Source: an uncultured Flavobacteriales bacterium
GTDB taxonomy: Bacteria; Bacteroidota; Bacteroidia; Flavobacteriales_E; Vicingaceae
Assembly (NCBI GenBank): GCA_913056345.1
Contig: CAJXMH010000005.1
Location: 1-64,000, forward strand
Length of the DNA stretch: 64,000 nucleotides
Direction: 5' to 3'
The position numbers and the translations under genes are program-made. The notes beneath the pieces are model-generated. The model saw only the letters and a program-made list of their open reading frames with translations, did not search any database and was not told the origin of the DNA. This document shows positions 43,743 through 52,872 of the stretch, in pieces. Positions within the stretch are counted from its first letter, which is position 1. Each line of letters starts with the position of its first letter.

Positions 43743-44477
43743 ATGGAAACAACTGAATTAGCCCATCAAAGAAAGGTAGAAGTTTGTTTTTCACCTGCTC
43801 TTTTTCCGGTTTATTACAGCAGTCGCAACTGTGTAGTGGTGGTGATAGATGTTTTCCGAGCTACTTCTGCTATTTGTACTGCCTTTCAAGCAGGAATTGA
43901 GCGGATCATTCCGGTTTCAACTGTAGATGAGGCTCGGCAATATCAAGATAAAGGATTTTTAGCTGCAGCAGAGCGCCAAGGGGAAGTAGTTGAAGGCTTT
44001 GAACTTGGAAACTCTCCTTTTCACTATATGGATAAGGATTTAAAGGGTAAAGAATTAGTCTTGACTACCACCAATGGCACTAAAGCAATTGAAAGAGCAA
44101 AGGCAGCAGACCATATTCTGATAGGTTCTTTTCTAAATTTAGATGCCGTTTGCAAGCATTTAGTAGAATTGAACAAGAATGTGATTTTGCTTTGTGCAGG
44201 TTGGAAAGATCGTTTTAATCTAGAAGATTCTTTATTTGCCGGAGCAGTGGTAGAGCAACTTGCACAAACTGATGTTTATACCGGTTTGGCAGATTCTTCT
44301 CTAGCTGCTTTGAATATTTATAATTCAGCAAAGTCAGATCTAAATGATTTCTTAAAGTCTTCTTCACATAGGAATAGACTAGCTAAATTAGATTTGGAGA
44401 AAGATATTAGGTATTGTTTACAAACCAACACCATGGACTTAGTTCCCGTTTTCAAGGGGAATGGCTTAAGCTTGTAG
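43743..44477 (+). CDS. comB: 2-phosphosulfolactate phosphatase ComB-like
   Basis: Product of 244 aa from ATG 43743; a TTG five codons upstream is less likely. The sequence VVVIDVFRATSAICTAF, LAAAERQGEVVEGFELGNSP and LTTTNGTKAIERA defines the ComB family. The founding member acts in archaeal coenzyme M synthesis; the bacterial substrate is uncertain, possibly 2-phosphosulfolactate in sulfonate metabolism. It lies between gcvT and the zinc-phospholipase-like gene with 7 and 1 nt gaps. Confidence 0.92.
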   Translation: METTELAHQRKVEVCFSPALFPVYYSSRNCVVVVIDVFRATSAICTAFQAGIERIIPVSTVDEARQYQDKGFLAAAERQGEVVEGFELGNSPFHYMDKDLKGKELVLTTTNGTKAIERAKAADHILIGSFLNLDAVCKHLVELNKNVILLCAGWKDRFNLEDSLFAGAVVEQLAQTDVYTGLADSSLAALNIYNSAKSDLNDFLKSSSHRNRLAKLDLEKDIRYCLQTNTMDLVPVFKGNGLSL

Positions 44478-44478
44478 C

Positions 44479-45459
44479 ATGAAGGGGAAGTATATTTTAA
44501 GGCTTTCTCTGATCTGTTTGCTTGCGATTCTTTTTCAATCTTGGGGGTTTTTTGGGCATCGTAGAATTAACCGCATGGCTGTTTTTACCTTACCGCCTGA
44601 AATGATTGGTTTTTACAAAGAAAATATAGAATACATCACAGCACATGCGGTAGATCCTGATAAAAGAAGGTATGCCACTGAAGGAGAAGCTCCTCGTCAC
44701 TATATCGACATTGATCATTATGCCCATGGTGATGATGATCCCTTTGAAGCTATGCCCCGTAAGTGGTATGAAGCCGTTGAAAAGTACTCTGAAGATACAC
44801 TTCAAGCCTATGGAATAGTGCCTTGGCATGTTGCCATTATGACTAAGAGGTTGACCAAGGCTTTTGAAGATGAAGATGCAAATAAGATCTTATACCTTTC
44901 TGCGGACTTGGGACATTACATAGCTGATGCGCATGTGCCACTGCATACCACTGAAAACTACAACGGACAATTAACAGGACAAAAGGGAATTCATGGATTA
45001 TGGGAGTCTAGAATTCCTGAACTTACAGCTGAAGAATACGATTACTTAGTGGGTAGGGCAATTTACATTAAGAGTCCTTTAAATGCCATTTGGGACGCGG
45101 TTGAGGAAAGTCATTCCCACTTAGATTCAGTGCTTTACATAGAGAAACAATTAAGCCGCAAAATGCCTTCAGACCAGAAATATGCCTTTGAGCAAAGGGG
45201 ACAGAGTACCGTTAGACAGTACTCCCAGCAATTTGCTTTAGCGTATTATAATAGAATGGGTGATATGGTAGAGAGTCGCATGCGTAAAGCGATTGTGATG
45301 GTTGGTTGTTTGTGGTATACCGCTTGGGTAAATGCAGGTCAACCCGATCTTTCTACTTTAGGCGAAAAACTCTCAAAAGAGGAGATACAAGCTAAAAAAG
45401 AAGAACTTGAGAAGTTAATTGAGGGACAGAAAATAAAAGGTAGAGAGCACGATCACTAA
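44479..45459 (+). CDS. Secreted zinc-dependent phospholipase C / S1-P1 nuclease-like protein
   Basis: Product of 326 aa. A signal peptide ends near residue 21, leaving Trp22 and His26 (WGFFGH) at the mature N-terminus, as in the P1 nuclease/PLC fold where the N-terminal Trp binds zinc. Further candidate zinc ligands are in PRHYIDIDHY and LGHYIADAHVPLHTTEN, followed by HGLWESRIPEL. Substrate choice between nucleic acid and phospholipid cannot be made here. It converges on the dihydroorotase-like gene with a 4-nt overlap. Confidence 0.85.
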   Translation: MKGKYILRLSLICLLAILFQSWGFFGHRRINRMAVFTLPPEMIGFYKENIEYITAHAVDPDKRRYATEGEAPRHYIDIDHYAHGDDDPFEAMPRKWYEAVEKYSEDTLQAYGIVPWHVAIMTKRLTKAFEDEDANKILYLSADLGHYIADAHVPLHTTENYNGQLTGQKGIHGLWESRIPELTAEEYDYLVGRAIYIKSPLNAIWDAVEESHSHLDSVLYIEKQLSRKMPSDQKYAFEQRGQSTVRQYSQQFALAYYNRMGDMVESRMRKAIVMVGCLWYTAWVNAGQPDLSTLGEKLSKEEIQAKKEELEKLIEGQKIKGREHDH

Positions 45460-46727
45460 GGGCTTAGCAGCTTTTGATCATTATTGATCACGCCGTAAAC
45501 TTTACCCATTAATTCCTGACCAAAGAATGGCGAGTTGAGTGATTTAGAAATAACTTTCGATTTCTCAAAGGTAAAGGACTCATCAGGGTTGAACAGGGTA
45601 AGATTGGCTTGTTTTTCAAGCTTGATTCGATTAGGATTCAAACCTAAAACTTCGGCAGGACCGCTTGTAAAGAGTTTAACCAATGCTTCAATGCTAAGAT
45701 CATCTTTAGTAGCCATTCGTGCTGCAGCAAAAGCAGTTTGAAGGTTGATTATGCCAAAAGCAGCATGGTCAATTTCCCTTTTTTTGCTTTCGATATCTTC
45801 CGGTAGGTGATCTGAGCAAATAGCGTTAATTGTTCCATCTTTTATAGCTTCGATAAGCTTTTTTCTGCTTTCCTCAGATCGAAAAGGGGGAAGCACTTTG
45901 AATCGGCTATCAAATCCTTCAAGAGAAGCATCAGTCAACCATAAGTGAGCTGCGGAAACATCACAACTTACTTTAAGGCCTTTGGCTTTGGCAGCCTTAA
46001 GCAGCTCTATGCTTTTGGAACCACTAATTGTTGCAAAGTGCATTTTCCCTCCGCAATGCTCTACCAAATACAAGTCTCTAGCTAGCATTAGTTCTTCAGT
46101 AAGTTCAGGTATACCTTTAAGGCCGATTTTAGTACTGACTGTCCCCTCGTTCATTACCCCATTTTCAGCTAATGCAGCGTTGAAGGGGAAATTCATGACT
46201 AAGCCATCAAAGGCTTGACAATAAAGCAAAGCATGATGCAGTAACCTAGGGTTCTTGATGGATCTTTTTCCATCAAAAAAGGCACAAGCACCTGCTACTT
46301 TAAGATCATGTAATTCAGCCAATTCCTTGCCTTCGGCATTTTTAGAAATAGCACCATAGGGTAATAAGTCTACTACTGCACCCTTAGCGCGATTGAGTGT
46401 GTACTCAATGCCTGCTTTTGAATCTCTTACAGGATTAGTCTCTGCAGACAAGCAAACACTTGTAAATCCACCTGCAGCTGCCGCTTGTATACCTGATTTA
46501 AGGTCTTCTTTGTGCTCGAAGCCAGGGTCTTGAAAATTTGCATGAAGATCAATCCAACCTCCTGAGACATGCAGATTTGGTGCATTGAATACCTCAGTTT
46601 GATCATTAGCGCTAAGTGATGGGGCAATTTCTATTAATTTACCGTCATTGATTAGCAAATCCATCACTTTTAGATGGTGTTCGCTTTGTGGGTCAATAAT
46701 CTTGGCTGACTTGATCAGTAGGTTCAT
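45456..46727 (-). CDS. Dihydroorotase-like amidohydrolase lacking key metal ligands
   Basis: Product of 423 aa from the ATG at 46727. The overall fold and motifs follow PyrC type-I dihydroorotase (GGWIDLHANFQDPGFEHKEDL, GGFTSV, GVMNEG, SDHLPEDIESKK). However, the HxH metal pair reads His62-x-Asn64, the His expected before GVMNEG is missing (MNFPFN), and the HxxH reads His230-Phe-Ala-Thr233. Asp305 is kept. By these changes the protein is probably non-catalytic, similar to PyrC-like partners of aspartate transcarbamoylase. No other pyrimidine gene is nearby. The BatA gene precedes it by 5 nt. Confidence 0.85.
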   Translation of the reverse strand: MNLLIKSAKIIDPQSEHHLKVMDLLINDGKLIEIAPSLSANDQTEVFNAPNLHVSGGWIDLHANFQDPGFEHKEDLKSGIQAAAAGGFTSVCLSAETNPVRDSKAGIEYTLNRAKGAVVDLLPYGAISKNAEGKELAELHDLKVAGACAFFDGKRSIKNPRLLHHALLYCQAFDGLVMNFPFNAALAENGVMNEGTVSTKIGLKGIPELTEELMLARDLYLVEHCGGKMHFATISGSKSIELLKAAKAKGLKVSCDVSAAHLWLTDASLEGFDSRFKVLPPFRSEESRKKLIEAIKDGTINAICSDHLPEDIESKKREIDHAAFGIINLQTAFAAARMATKDDLSIEALVKLFTSGPAEVLGLNPNRIKLEKQANLTLFNPDESFTFEKSKVISKSLNSPFFGQELMGKVYGVINNDQKLLSP

Positions 46728-46732
46728 GAGCG

Positions 46733-48754
46733 TTATTTTAAGAGGCGTAAGAGCGCTATTTCTGTTCCCAAAAATAACAAAGCCAATAAGATAAATAGCT
46801 TCCAAAGGGCTGTCCCTTCTGAAGCCTTTTGGATCTCTTGTGTTAGCGCTTCATTTGTGGAACTAAATGGGACTAACTTCACCTTTTCCTCTTTACTTTT
46901 TTCCATTAGCTTTTCGAGTTCATACAAGTCCATGGCTGATTCTTTCCTGCTGTAATTTAAACCAAGAGTGGCAATTAATTCATCACCCTGAAGTAAATCG
47001 TAGTGACCTGATTTCAACTCTGCCTGATCCAATTCTATTTGCACTAGCTTTCCTTTTCTTCTTTGTGGTGGAATCAACTCAATTGTTCCACCTTTTAAGC
47101 TAACCGGACTTTCTGCTTCTGAGATTGGCCCTACAGTAATCAATTCCTCATCAAGATAAAAAAGAGGTCTATTGGCCTTTTCAGATTGCAGCGCCATGTT
47201 GTACAATGTGGGAACAAATACCGCATGTTGCGTGAAGTTTGAACTATTATCATTTAATAGAATAGAGGAGAGGTATACTTTCCCATCCATACTCTTGTAT
47301 TTTGTAAGCGCAGCCAAACCATTATTGTAGCGCATCAAGACTTCTGCACTTGTGGTGTTTCTATTGCTCATCTTCCAAAAGGAATTGACCTTAGGTAAAT
47401 TTATATTTTCAGGAATCTGTGTAAATACTTGTTCAAAGAGTTGAGCATTTTGATTTAATTCACTGATGCGAAGCTCATCTGTGAGAAAATTGGTGTATTG
47501 ATCGATATTAAGTACTGCAAGAAATCGATTTAAGGATTCCTTCTCCATCGATCTTGAAGGAAAGATGCTAAGTGACTTACCTTCTTTTAAAAAGTTGATC
47601 AATTCGTTTTGTAAACCACTACTAATTTGACTAACTCCATCTAGAATTATAAAGGAACTAGTTGTGAAATCGTTAAAAGAAAGCTGTTTGATGGAATTCG
47701 CTTGATAATTAATAAGGCTATCTTGCTCAAACAAATTACGAATGGCTTTAGAGGCCTTACTTTCATAAAGATGAAGCACTTTGATACTTTGCTTTTGCCG
47801 ATAAGCAAAAAATAGGGTATCATCAAAGTTGATTGGGTAGTCTTGTATACTCAGCTTGCCTAATTGCCAACTTTGCTTTGAATTTTTAAAAACAATCTTG
47901 CTTTGGATACTATCCTTAGCCGGCAAATTGACTTGCATGGGTGTCTTTAGCTGGCTGTTTAAGCTTAATTGTACATTGAGCTCATCTTTGCCTTCTTCTT
48001 GGTGATTTCGAATAGAAAAGGATACTGCTTCTTTTGAACCTAAGCTTCTGAAGGGTTTGGAGAACCACATCGAGTCTAGGCTAATGTTTTGCAAAACTTC
48101 TGCTTGCAAAGCTATCAGCTTGAAAGAAAGGGAATCGTTTAGCTTTTTCCAATCAAAGAAGTTGAATTGTAGATCAGAGATCAAATAGCGCTCTGGGAAA
48201 AGTGCTTTGTCAGCTTCGAAAAGCGCATTCTGACGATTTACAATTTCACTTAATTGCCTATTTGAAGAACTGAATTCAATAGCGGGAATCAAATTAATCG
48301 CTTCTTCCTTGCTCAACCAACGTCTTTCACTTGCTCGGAAATCATTGGTGATAAGCTGAAAACGATCGCTTCGTCCAAAAGCTTCAACTATTGCTATGGC
48401 TTGATTCTTTGCTTGCTCCAATAATACGCCCTCTTCTCCCTTAGCTTGCATAGAGAATGAATTGTCCAAATAAATACTAACGCCTTTTTTCCCTTCTTTC
48501 ACAGCTTGATCATCTTGAACAAAGTAGGGTTGGCAAAATGCGAGTACTAAACAAATGATGAAAAGAATTCTGCTTAGCAGCACTAACCAATGTTTGATTT
48601 TAGACCTAGAATTGGTTTCTTTTTTTACATTCTTTAAAAACCTAACCTGAGAAAACTGTATACGTTTGTATTTCCTGAAATTAAACAAGTGAATCAGCAC
48701 AGGAATAGCAAGTGCAGCCAAGGCATAGAGAAATTCAGGATAGAGTAATTTCAT
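46733..48754 (-). CDS. BatA-domain protein with von Willebrand factor A domain
   Basis: Product of 673 aa from the ATG at 48754; upstream in-frame codons lack homology-like sequence. The N-terminal 80 residues are the BatA double-transmembrane domain (LYPEFLYALAALAIPVLIHLFNFRKYK). A vWA-like domain follows with the MIDAS start Asp97-x-Ser-x-Ser (IYLDNSFSM). A large Ig-like/periplasmic region runs to a last transmembrane segment at the C-terminus (LFILLALLFLGTEIALLRLL). Such proteins belong to Bacteroidota aerotolerance-like operons, but this copy stands with a dihydroorotase-like gene only. The molecular role is unknown. Confidence 0.88.
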   Translation of the reverse strand: MKLLYPEFLYALAALAIPVLIHLFNFRKYKRIQFSQVRFLKNVKKETNSRSKIKHWLVLLSRILFIICLVLAFCQPYFVQDDQAVKEGKKGVSIYLDNSFSMQAKGEEGVLLEQAKNQAIAIVEAFGRSDRFQLITNDFRASERRWLSKEEAINLIPAIEFSSSNRQLSEIVNRQNALFEADKALFPERYLISDLQFNFFDWKKLNDSLSFKLIALQAEVLQNISLDSMWFSKPFRSLGSKEAVSFSIRNHQEEGKDELNVQLSLNSQLKTPMQVNLPAKDSIQSKIVFKNSKQSWQLGKLSIQDYPINFDDTLFFAYRQKQSIKVLHLYESKASKAIRNLFEQDSLINYQANSIKQLSFNDFTTSSFIILDGVSQISSGLQNELINFLKEGKSLSIFPSRSMEKESLNRFLAVLNIDQYTNFLTDELRISELNQNAQLFEQVFTQIPENINLPKVNSFWKMSNRNTTSAEVLMRYNNGLAALTKYKSMDGKVYLSSILLNDNSSNFTQHAVFVPTLYNMALQSEKANRPLFYLDEELITVGPISEAESPVSLKGGTIELIPPQRRKGKLVQIELDQAELKSGHYDLLQGDELIATLGLNYSRKESAMDLYELEKLMEKSKEEKVKLVPFSSTNEALTQEIQKASEGTALWKLFILLALLFLGTEIALLRLLK

Positions 48755-48868
48755 GGCTGTCGAAATTACGAAATATGGCAAGCCAACTACAATTGGAGAA
48801 TACAAAAAGAAAGGAGAAATTAATTTGGCTAGCTCATCTTGGATTTTTCTTTTGGCATTATTTTGGCA

Positions 48869-48876
48869 TAACTTTG
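48869..48876 (+). promoter_or_regulatory. -7 element TAACTTTG for the lpoB-like gene
   Basis: Exact TAnnTTTG match 28 nt before the ATG at 48905. TTTTGG occurs upstream at 48850-48855, but only 14 nt away, shorter than usual. Confidence 0.5.
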
Positions 48877-48904
48877 GGTCGTACCAAACTAAAAAAAGCA
48901 AAAG

Positions 48905-49492
48905 ATGAAAAAAAACATAGTTGCACTCCTATTTATCTCGACAAGTCTATTTTTTACGGCTTGCAACAATACCAAACAAGTAACTAGAGTACAAGAAGAT
49001 GCTGTGATCGACCTAAGTGGCAGATGGAATGAAACGGATTCCCGATTGGTAGCAGAAGAAATGGTAAGTGATATGCTTAGCAGACCCTGGTTGGAAGAGT
49101 TTGAAAAAGGAAATGATAGAAGACCTGTAATCATTGTTGGTTTGGTAAGGAATAAAAGCCATGAGCACATTGCTACAGATACCTATATAAAAGATATTGA
49201 AAAGGCAATTTTGAATTCAGGAAAAGTAAGGTTAGTGCAAGCGGGAGAAGCAAGAGAAGAGCTAAGAAAAGAAAGAGCAGATCAAAATGAATTTGCTACA
49301 GCCGCTACAGCTGCCAAATGGGGTAAAGAATTGGGCGCTGACTTTATGCTTCAAGGCTTGGTAAACTCTATAGTTGACTCAAACAATAAAATGGAAGTTA
49401 TTTTCTACCAAACTGACTTAGAGTTGACCAACTTAGAAACCAATGAAAAGGTTTGGATTGGCGATAAAAAGATCAAAAAAGTTGTGGAGTAA
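48905..49492 (+). CDS. LpoB-like lipoprotein (penicillin-binding protein activator family)
   Basis: Product of 195 aa. The lipobox FFTAC predicts Cys20 lipidation. The mature part has DLSGRWNETDSRLVAEEMV, RPVIIVGLVRNKSHEHI and a LGADFMLQGLV core of the LpoB/CsgG-like fold. In Enterobacteria LpoB activates PBP1b from the outer membrane; in Bacteroidota this family is found next to COG3014 lipoproteins with no proven function. The COG3014 gene starts 7 nt downstream. Confidence 0.9.
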   Translation: MKKNIVALLFISTSLFFTACNNTKQVTRVQEDAVIDLSGRWNETDSRLVAEEMVSDMLSRPWLEEFEKGNDRRPVIIVGLVRNKSHEHIATDTYIKDIEKAILNSGKVRLVQAGEAREELRKERADQNEFATAATAAKWGKELGADFMLQGLVNSIVDSNNKMEVIFYQTDLELTNLETNEKVWIGDKKIKKVVE

Positions 49493-49499
49493 AGTACCC

Positions 49500-50897
49500 A
49501 TGACTTTTCCGAAAAATAGTGTCTTACTCTTATCGGCAATTTTATTTCTTTCAGCTTGTGCAAGCTATTACCAGCAACAAGCAAATTTCAATCAAAAGTT
49601 TACGGCTGGCAATTTAGAAGCAGCTAAGCGTTACCTTGAACAGCATGATAAGCAAGCAGAAAAAAAGGATCGCTTGCTCTACTTTTTAGATCGGGGAGTG
49701 GTTGAGCATTTACTTGGAAACTACCAAGAGAGTAATTTTTATTTCGAAGAGGCCTACATCTTCACACAAGATTTTAGGAAATCATTTTCTGGTGATTTTT
49801 TAGAAATGACAGCTAATCCGATGCTTCGTCCTTACCGGGGAGAAGATTTTGAAGTGGTGCTGATTCATTTTTACAAAACCTTAAACTTTATAAAGCTTGG
49901 GAGATTGAATGATGCTCTGATTGAGGTGAGAAGAATTAACATTAAGCTCAATAAATTAAATGACCGGTATGAGGATAAGAAGAATCGCTATAAAGTTGAT
50001 GCTTTTGCCCTAAACCTAATGGGTATGATCTATGAAGCAAGAGGCAACTACAATGATGCTTTTATTGCATATAGAAACGCTTATGTGGCATACGCTGAAG
50101 TTTATGCCGATGCTTTTAATGTATCAGTTCCACAGCAGCTAAAGCATGATCTTATTCGTATGGCTGCTTACAATGGATTCAGGCAAGAGCAAGAAATGTA
50201 TGAAAAACAGTTTGGCATAGAATATCAAAAACAGTCGCCGCAGCAACCAATGCTAAACTTTTTTTGGCTAAATGGTTTAGGTCCAGTTAAAGGAGAGTTT
50301 TCACTGAATCTTACTAGTTTGAGTAACGGTCAAAATGGTGTGCTGACTTTTGCTAACGAAGCTGAAGGGTTCAGTATACCGGTTAATTCCAATCAATTAA
50401 ATGGCCAAGGCGACTTGAACGACCTGAACTTTATTCGCATGGCAGTACCAAGATATAATACAAGGCAGCCTATGGCATCAGGAGCAGCCATAGTCTACAA
50501 AGAGCAAAACTTTCCACTCGCCTTGGCAGAAGATATTGAATCCATCGCTCGCTCAACCTTAAAGGATCGCTTGGCAAGAGAATTAGCAAAGTCAGTTGGG
50601 CGTTTAGCTATCAAGCAAGCTGCTCAAGCTGCAGTAAGGAAAGAAAATGAAGACCTAGGATCTTTAGTCAGTATTTTAAATGCTGTAACAGAAAAGGCAG
50701 ATACCCGCAATTGGCAATCATTACCACATAGTATATCGTATGTAAGAATACCACTTGACACTGCTGTTAACGATCTAAAACTGTCAGTAAATTACGCTAA
50801 TGGGCAAGATACCATTCGATTCAAGTGGAACGCAAATACCCTGCAAGATGTATTTTTAAGTCACCATAGCCTTGGTTCAAGTAAGCCTATAATTTAG
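49500..50897 (+). CDS. COG3014 family lipoprotein
   Basis: Product of 465 aa from ATG 49500; the longer frame from 49443 overlaps the lpoB-like gene and would place the lipobox internally. The lipobox FLSAC gives Cys20. Residues about 30-210 are TPR-like (RYLEQHDK, YFLDRGVVEHLLGNYQESNFYFEEA, LNLMGMIYEARGNYNDAFIAYRNAY), followed by beta-rich sequence. It pairs with the LpoB-like protein as in many bacteria, suggesting a shared envelope complex. The function is undetermined. Confidence 0.88.
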   Translation: MTFPKNSVLLLSAILFLSACASYYQQQANFNQKFTAGNLEAAKRYLEQHDKQAEKKDRLLYFLDRGVVEHLLGNYQESNFYFEEAYIFTQDFRKSFSGDFLEMTANPMLRPYRGEDFEVVLIHFYKTLNFIKLGRLNDALIEVRRINIKLNKLNDRYEDKKNRYKVDAFALNLMGMIYEARGNYNDAFIAYRNAYVAYAEVYADAFNVSVPQQLKHDLIRMAAYNGFRQEQEMYEKQFGIEYQKQSPQQPMLNFFWLNGLGPVKGEFSLNLTSLSNGQNGVLTFANEAEGFSIPVNSNQLNGQGDLNDLNFIRMAVPRYNTRQPMASGAAIVYKEQNFPLALAEDIESIARSTLKDRLARELAKSVGRLAIKQAAQAAVRKENEDLGSLVSILNAVTEKADTRNWQSLPHSISYVRIPLDTAVNDLKLSVNYANGQDTIRFKWNANTLQDVFLSHHSLGSSKPII

Positions 50898-50942
50898 ACG
50901 ATAGAACAAATTTAGGTACAAGGTGTTAGGTTATAAAAAAAT

Positions 50943-51377
50943 ATGACAACCTCTACCATTCAATTAGAACAAGATCGTTTAGCAAAACTTTTAACAACAG
51001 GACTAATTTCAGGTATAATTGCAGCAGGTGTAAATATCTGTTATATGTTATTGTATCAAAGTGCTACAGGTTTTAGTATGGAAAAATACATTAACATCTT
51101 AAATGTATCCATCGCCTCTATTATTCCCGGTGTGTTTTGTGGATTGATTTATTTCTCGCTGAGAAGAACATTACCCAAGTCATCTTTTAATTTATATCTC
51201 TCTATTGTAATAATAGGCGCGATTTTAAGTTTCTGGGCACCCTTATCAAATCAATTGCCTGATGGTTCGGCAATGCCACCTGAATTTGCAGGTTTAGCAA
51301 TGCCAATGCACATATTAGCACCAATAATCTATTTGGTTATGACCATTAGATCAGTGCCTGCTATTAAAACTCAATAA
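50943..51377 (+). CDS. Small integral membrane protein of unknown function
   Basis: Product of 144 aa with four hydrophobic segments (about 17-38, 50-68, 81-99 and 118-137). A LISGIIAAGVNICYMLLY start and a mid-protein GLIYFSLRRTLPKSS loop are visible. I recognise no family with confidence. It lies 45 nt after the COG3014 gene and its stop overlaps a convergent gene by 7 nt. Confidence 0.72.
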   Translation: MTTSTIQLEQDRLAKLLTTGLISGIIAAGVNICYMLLYQSATGFSMEKYINILNVSIASIIPGVFCGLIYFSLRRTLPKSSFNLYLSIVIIGAILSFWAPLSNQLPDGSAMPPEFAGLAMPMHILAPIIYLVMTIRSVPAIKTQ

Positions 51378-51895
51378 ACAATGGTAATGGTTCCTTCTGT
51401 TATTAAGGGTCCTTTAAGATTTTCATCAAAACGAGCGGTTTTTGCCGCTCGTTGTGCTTTTACGTACAAGTAATTGCTAGAGGTGGTAGAGCCTGATGCA
51501 CCAGGTTCGGCAGATCGAATATTTCCATAACGGTCAACTGTAATGTTAACCACAACCGCTCCGTGATCTTCTGTACCAATAGAAACGGTAGGCTTTTTAA
51601 TCATAGTGCGATCTTTTACTTGGTACTTTACTGTAAAACCATCAACCTCAAGGGTTTTTTCTTCAGCGTCAGGTACAAAAGTGCCATCATAAGGTACATA
51701 CTCTTTAAAGAAAACAGAACTTACTTCCTTCATATGCACCTTTTTTTCTTTACCTGCTGTAAAAATAGTCCATTCATCATTCTCAAGACCAAGCACAACT
51801 CCCTCGATCTTGTCTCCTGAATTTAAAACCATACTGTGCTGGGCTACTGAATAAAATGAGAAAAAGCATAATGCGATAAAGCTAATTACTTTCAT
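51371..51895 (-). CDS. Secreted TonB C-terminal-domain-like protein
   Basis: Product of 174 aa with a signal peptide ending near residue 18 (FYSVAQ). The first mature part (HSMVLNSGDKIEGVVLGLENDEWTIF) is a small beta domain. The C-terminal part (VVVNITVDRYGNIRSAEPG, then AAKTARFDENLKGPLITEGTITIVY) resembles the TonB C-terminal fold. It has no proline-rich linker or N-terminal anchor that stays in the membrane, so it is unlikely to be a normal energy transducer. It is transcribed alone, opposite to both neighbours. Confidence 0.75.
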   Translation of the reverse strand: MKVISFIALCFFSFYSVAQHSMVLNSGDKIEGVVLGLENDEWTIFTAGKEKKVHMKEVSSVFFKEYVPYDGTFVPDAEEKTLEVDGFTVKYQVKDRTMIKKPTVSIGTEDHGAVVVNITVDRYGNIRSAEPGASGSTTSSNYLYVKAQRAAKTARFDENLKGPLITEGTITIVY

Positions 51896-52035
51896 AAGGT
51901 TTAATTTTTAGTAAAAATACTCTAGTAAGTAAGTGTACTTCTAATTCAGTTAAGCTCTTTTCAACATTTCGCTCTTAATTAGCTCAATTAACGTTAAAAC
52001 TAAAAAACAAGCGTCAATAAGTTTATTCTAAAACT

Positions 52036-52043
52036 TACTTTTG
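52036..52043 (+). promoter_or_regulatory. -7 element TACTTTTG, 4 nt before bamD ATG
   Basis: Reads TACTTTTG-CGCC-ATG. Exact TAnnTTTG with the same 4-nt spacing seen before def, folP, recN, the Nmad3 gene and both GIY-YIG genes. No -33 TTG is found. Confidence 0.5.
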
Positions 52044-52047
52044 CGCC

Positions 52048-52872
52048 ATGCTTTTAAAAAGGTATAGTTTTATTGTTATCCTGCTCCTAATGCTCGCGGC
52101 TTGTAGTGAATACAACCGTGTCTTAAAAAGTCCAAACCCTGAGCTTAAATACCAAAAAACGGTAGAGTACTATGAAGCAGGGGAATATCTAAAAGCAATG
52201 CCATTGCTAGAAGAACTAATTCCGCTTTATAGAGGAACTGATAAAGGGCAGCTGATCTACTATTATTATTGCTATGCCAATTACTATTTAGATTACAACA
52301 TTCAAGCAGCCTATCACTTTAAGCGATATGCACGAACCTACCCACTTAGCGAATTTGCTGAGGATGCTTTGTTTATGAGTGCCTACTGTAATTATTTAGA
52401 CTCGCCAGTGCCTACTTTAGATCAGGTTCCAACCTACAAAGCCATCGATGAGCTTCAGGTTTTTGTAAACACTTATCCGAATAGCCCTTTAGTGGATAGT
52501 GCTAATACTTTGGTAGATCAATTAAGCCTAAAGCTAGAAACCAAAGATTACCTTAATAGCAAGCAGTACTACAAGATCAAACGGTACAAATCAGCTATAG
52601 TAGCTTTAGAAAATACCTTAACCGACTATCCTAACTCTAGATATGAAGAGGAAATCAAAATGCTAATCCTTAAATCATATTATGAATTAGCGATCAACAG
52701 CATCAAGGAAAAGCAATTAGAGCGTTTCAATAAAGGGATTGAGGCATATTACGATTTTATTGATAATTTTGCAGACGGTAAGAATGTTAACGAGGCCGAA
52801 ACAATCTACGCAAAAATTGTAAGGGCTAGAGAACAGTTTTTAGAAGAAAATCCAAGTGAAAATGAATTATAA
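52048..52872 (+). CDS. bamD: Outer membrane protein assembly factor BamD
   Basis: Product of 274 aa. The lipobox MLAAC predicts Cys19 lipidation. TPR pairs follow (YYEAGEYLKAMPLLEELIPLYRGT, YHFKRYARTYPLSEFAEDALFMSAYCNY, TYPNSPLVDSA), as in BamD, the essential outer-membrane lipoprotein of the BAM complex. It heads the conserved Bacteroidota run bamD-omega-coaBC-porD-recN. Its last codons overlap the next gene. Confidence 0.94.
   Translation: MLLKRYSFIVILLLMLAACSEYNRVLKSPNPELKYQKTVEYYEAGEYLKAMPLLEELIPLYRGTDKGQLIYYYYCYANYYLDYNIQAAYHFKRYARTYPLSEFAEDALFMSAYCNYLDSPVPTLDQVPTYKAIDELQVFVNTYPNSPLVDSANTLVDQLSLKLETKDYLNSKQYYKIKRYKSAIVALENTLTDYPNSRYEEEIKMLILKSYYELAINSIKEKQLERFNKGIEAYYDFIDNFADGKNVNEAETIYAKIVRAREQFLEENPSENEL

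Noticed and set aside
45475-45495. TGATCA-TTAT-TGATCA hairpin as a terminator after the zinc-phospholipase gene
   Set aside because: It lies inside the coding end of the convergent dihydroorotase-like gene and lacks a T-tract.
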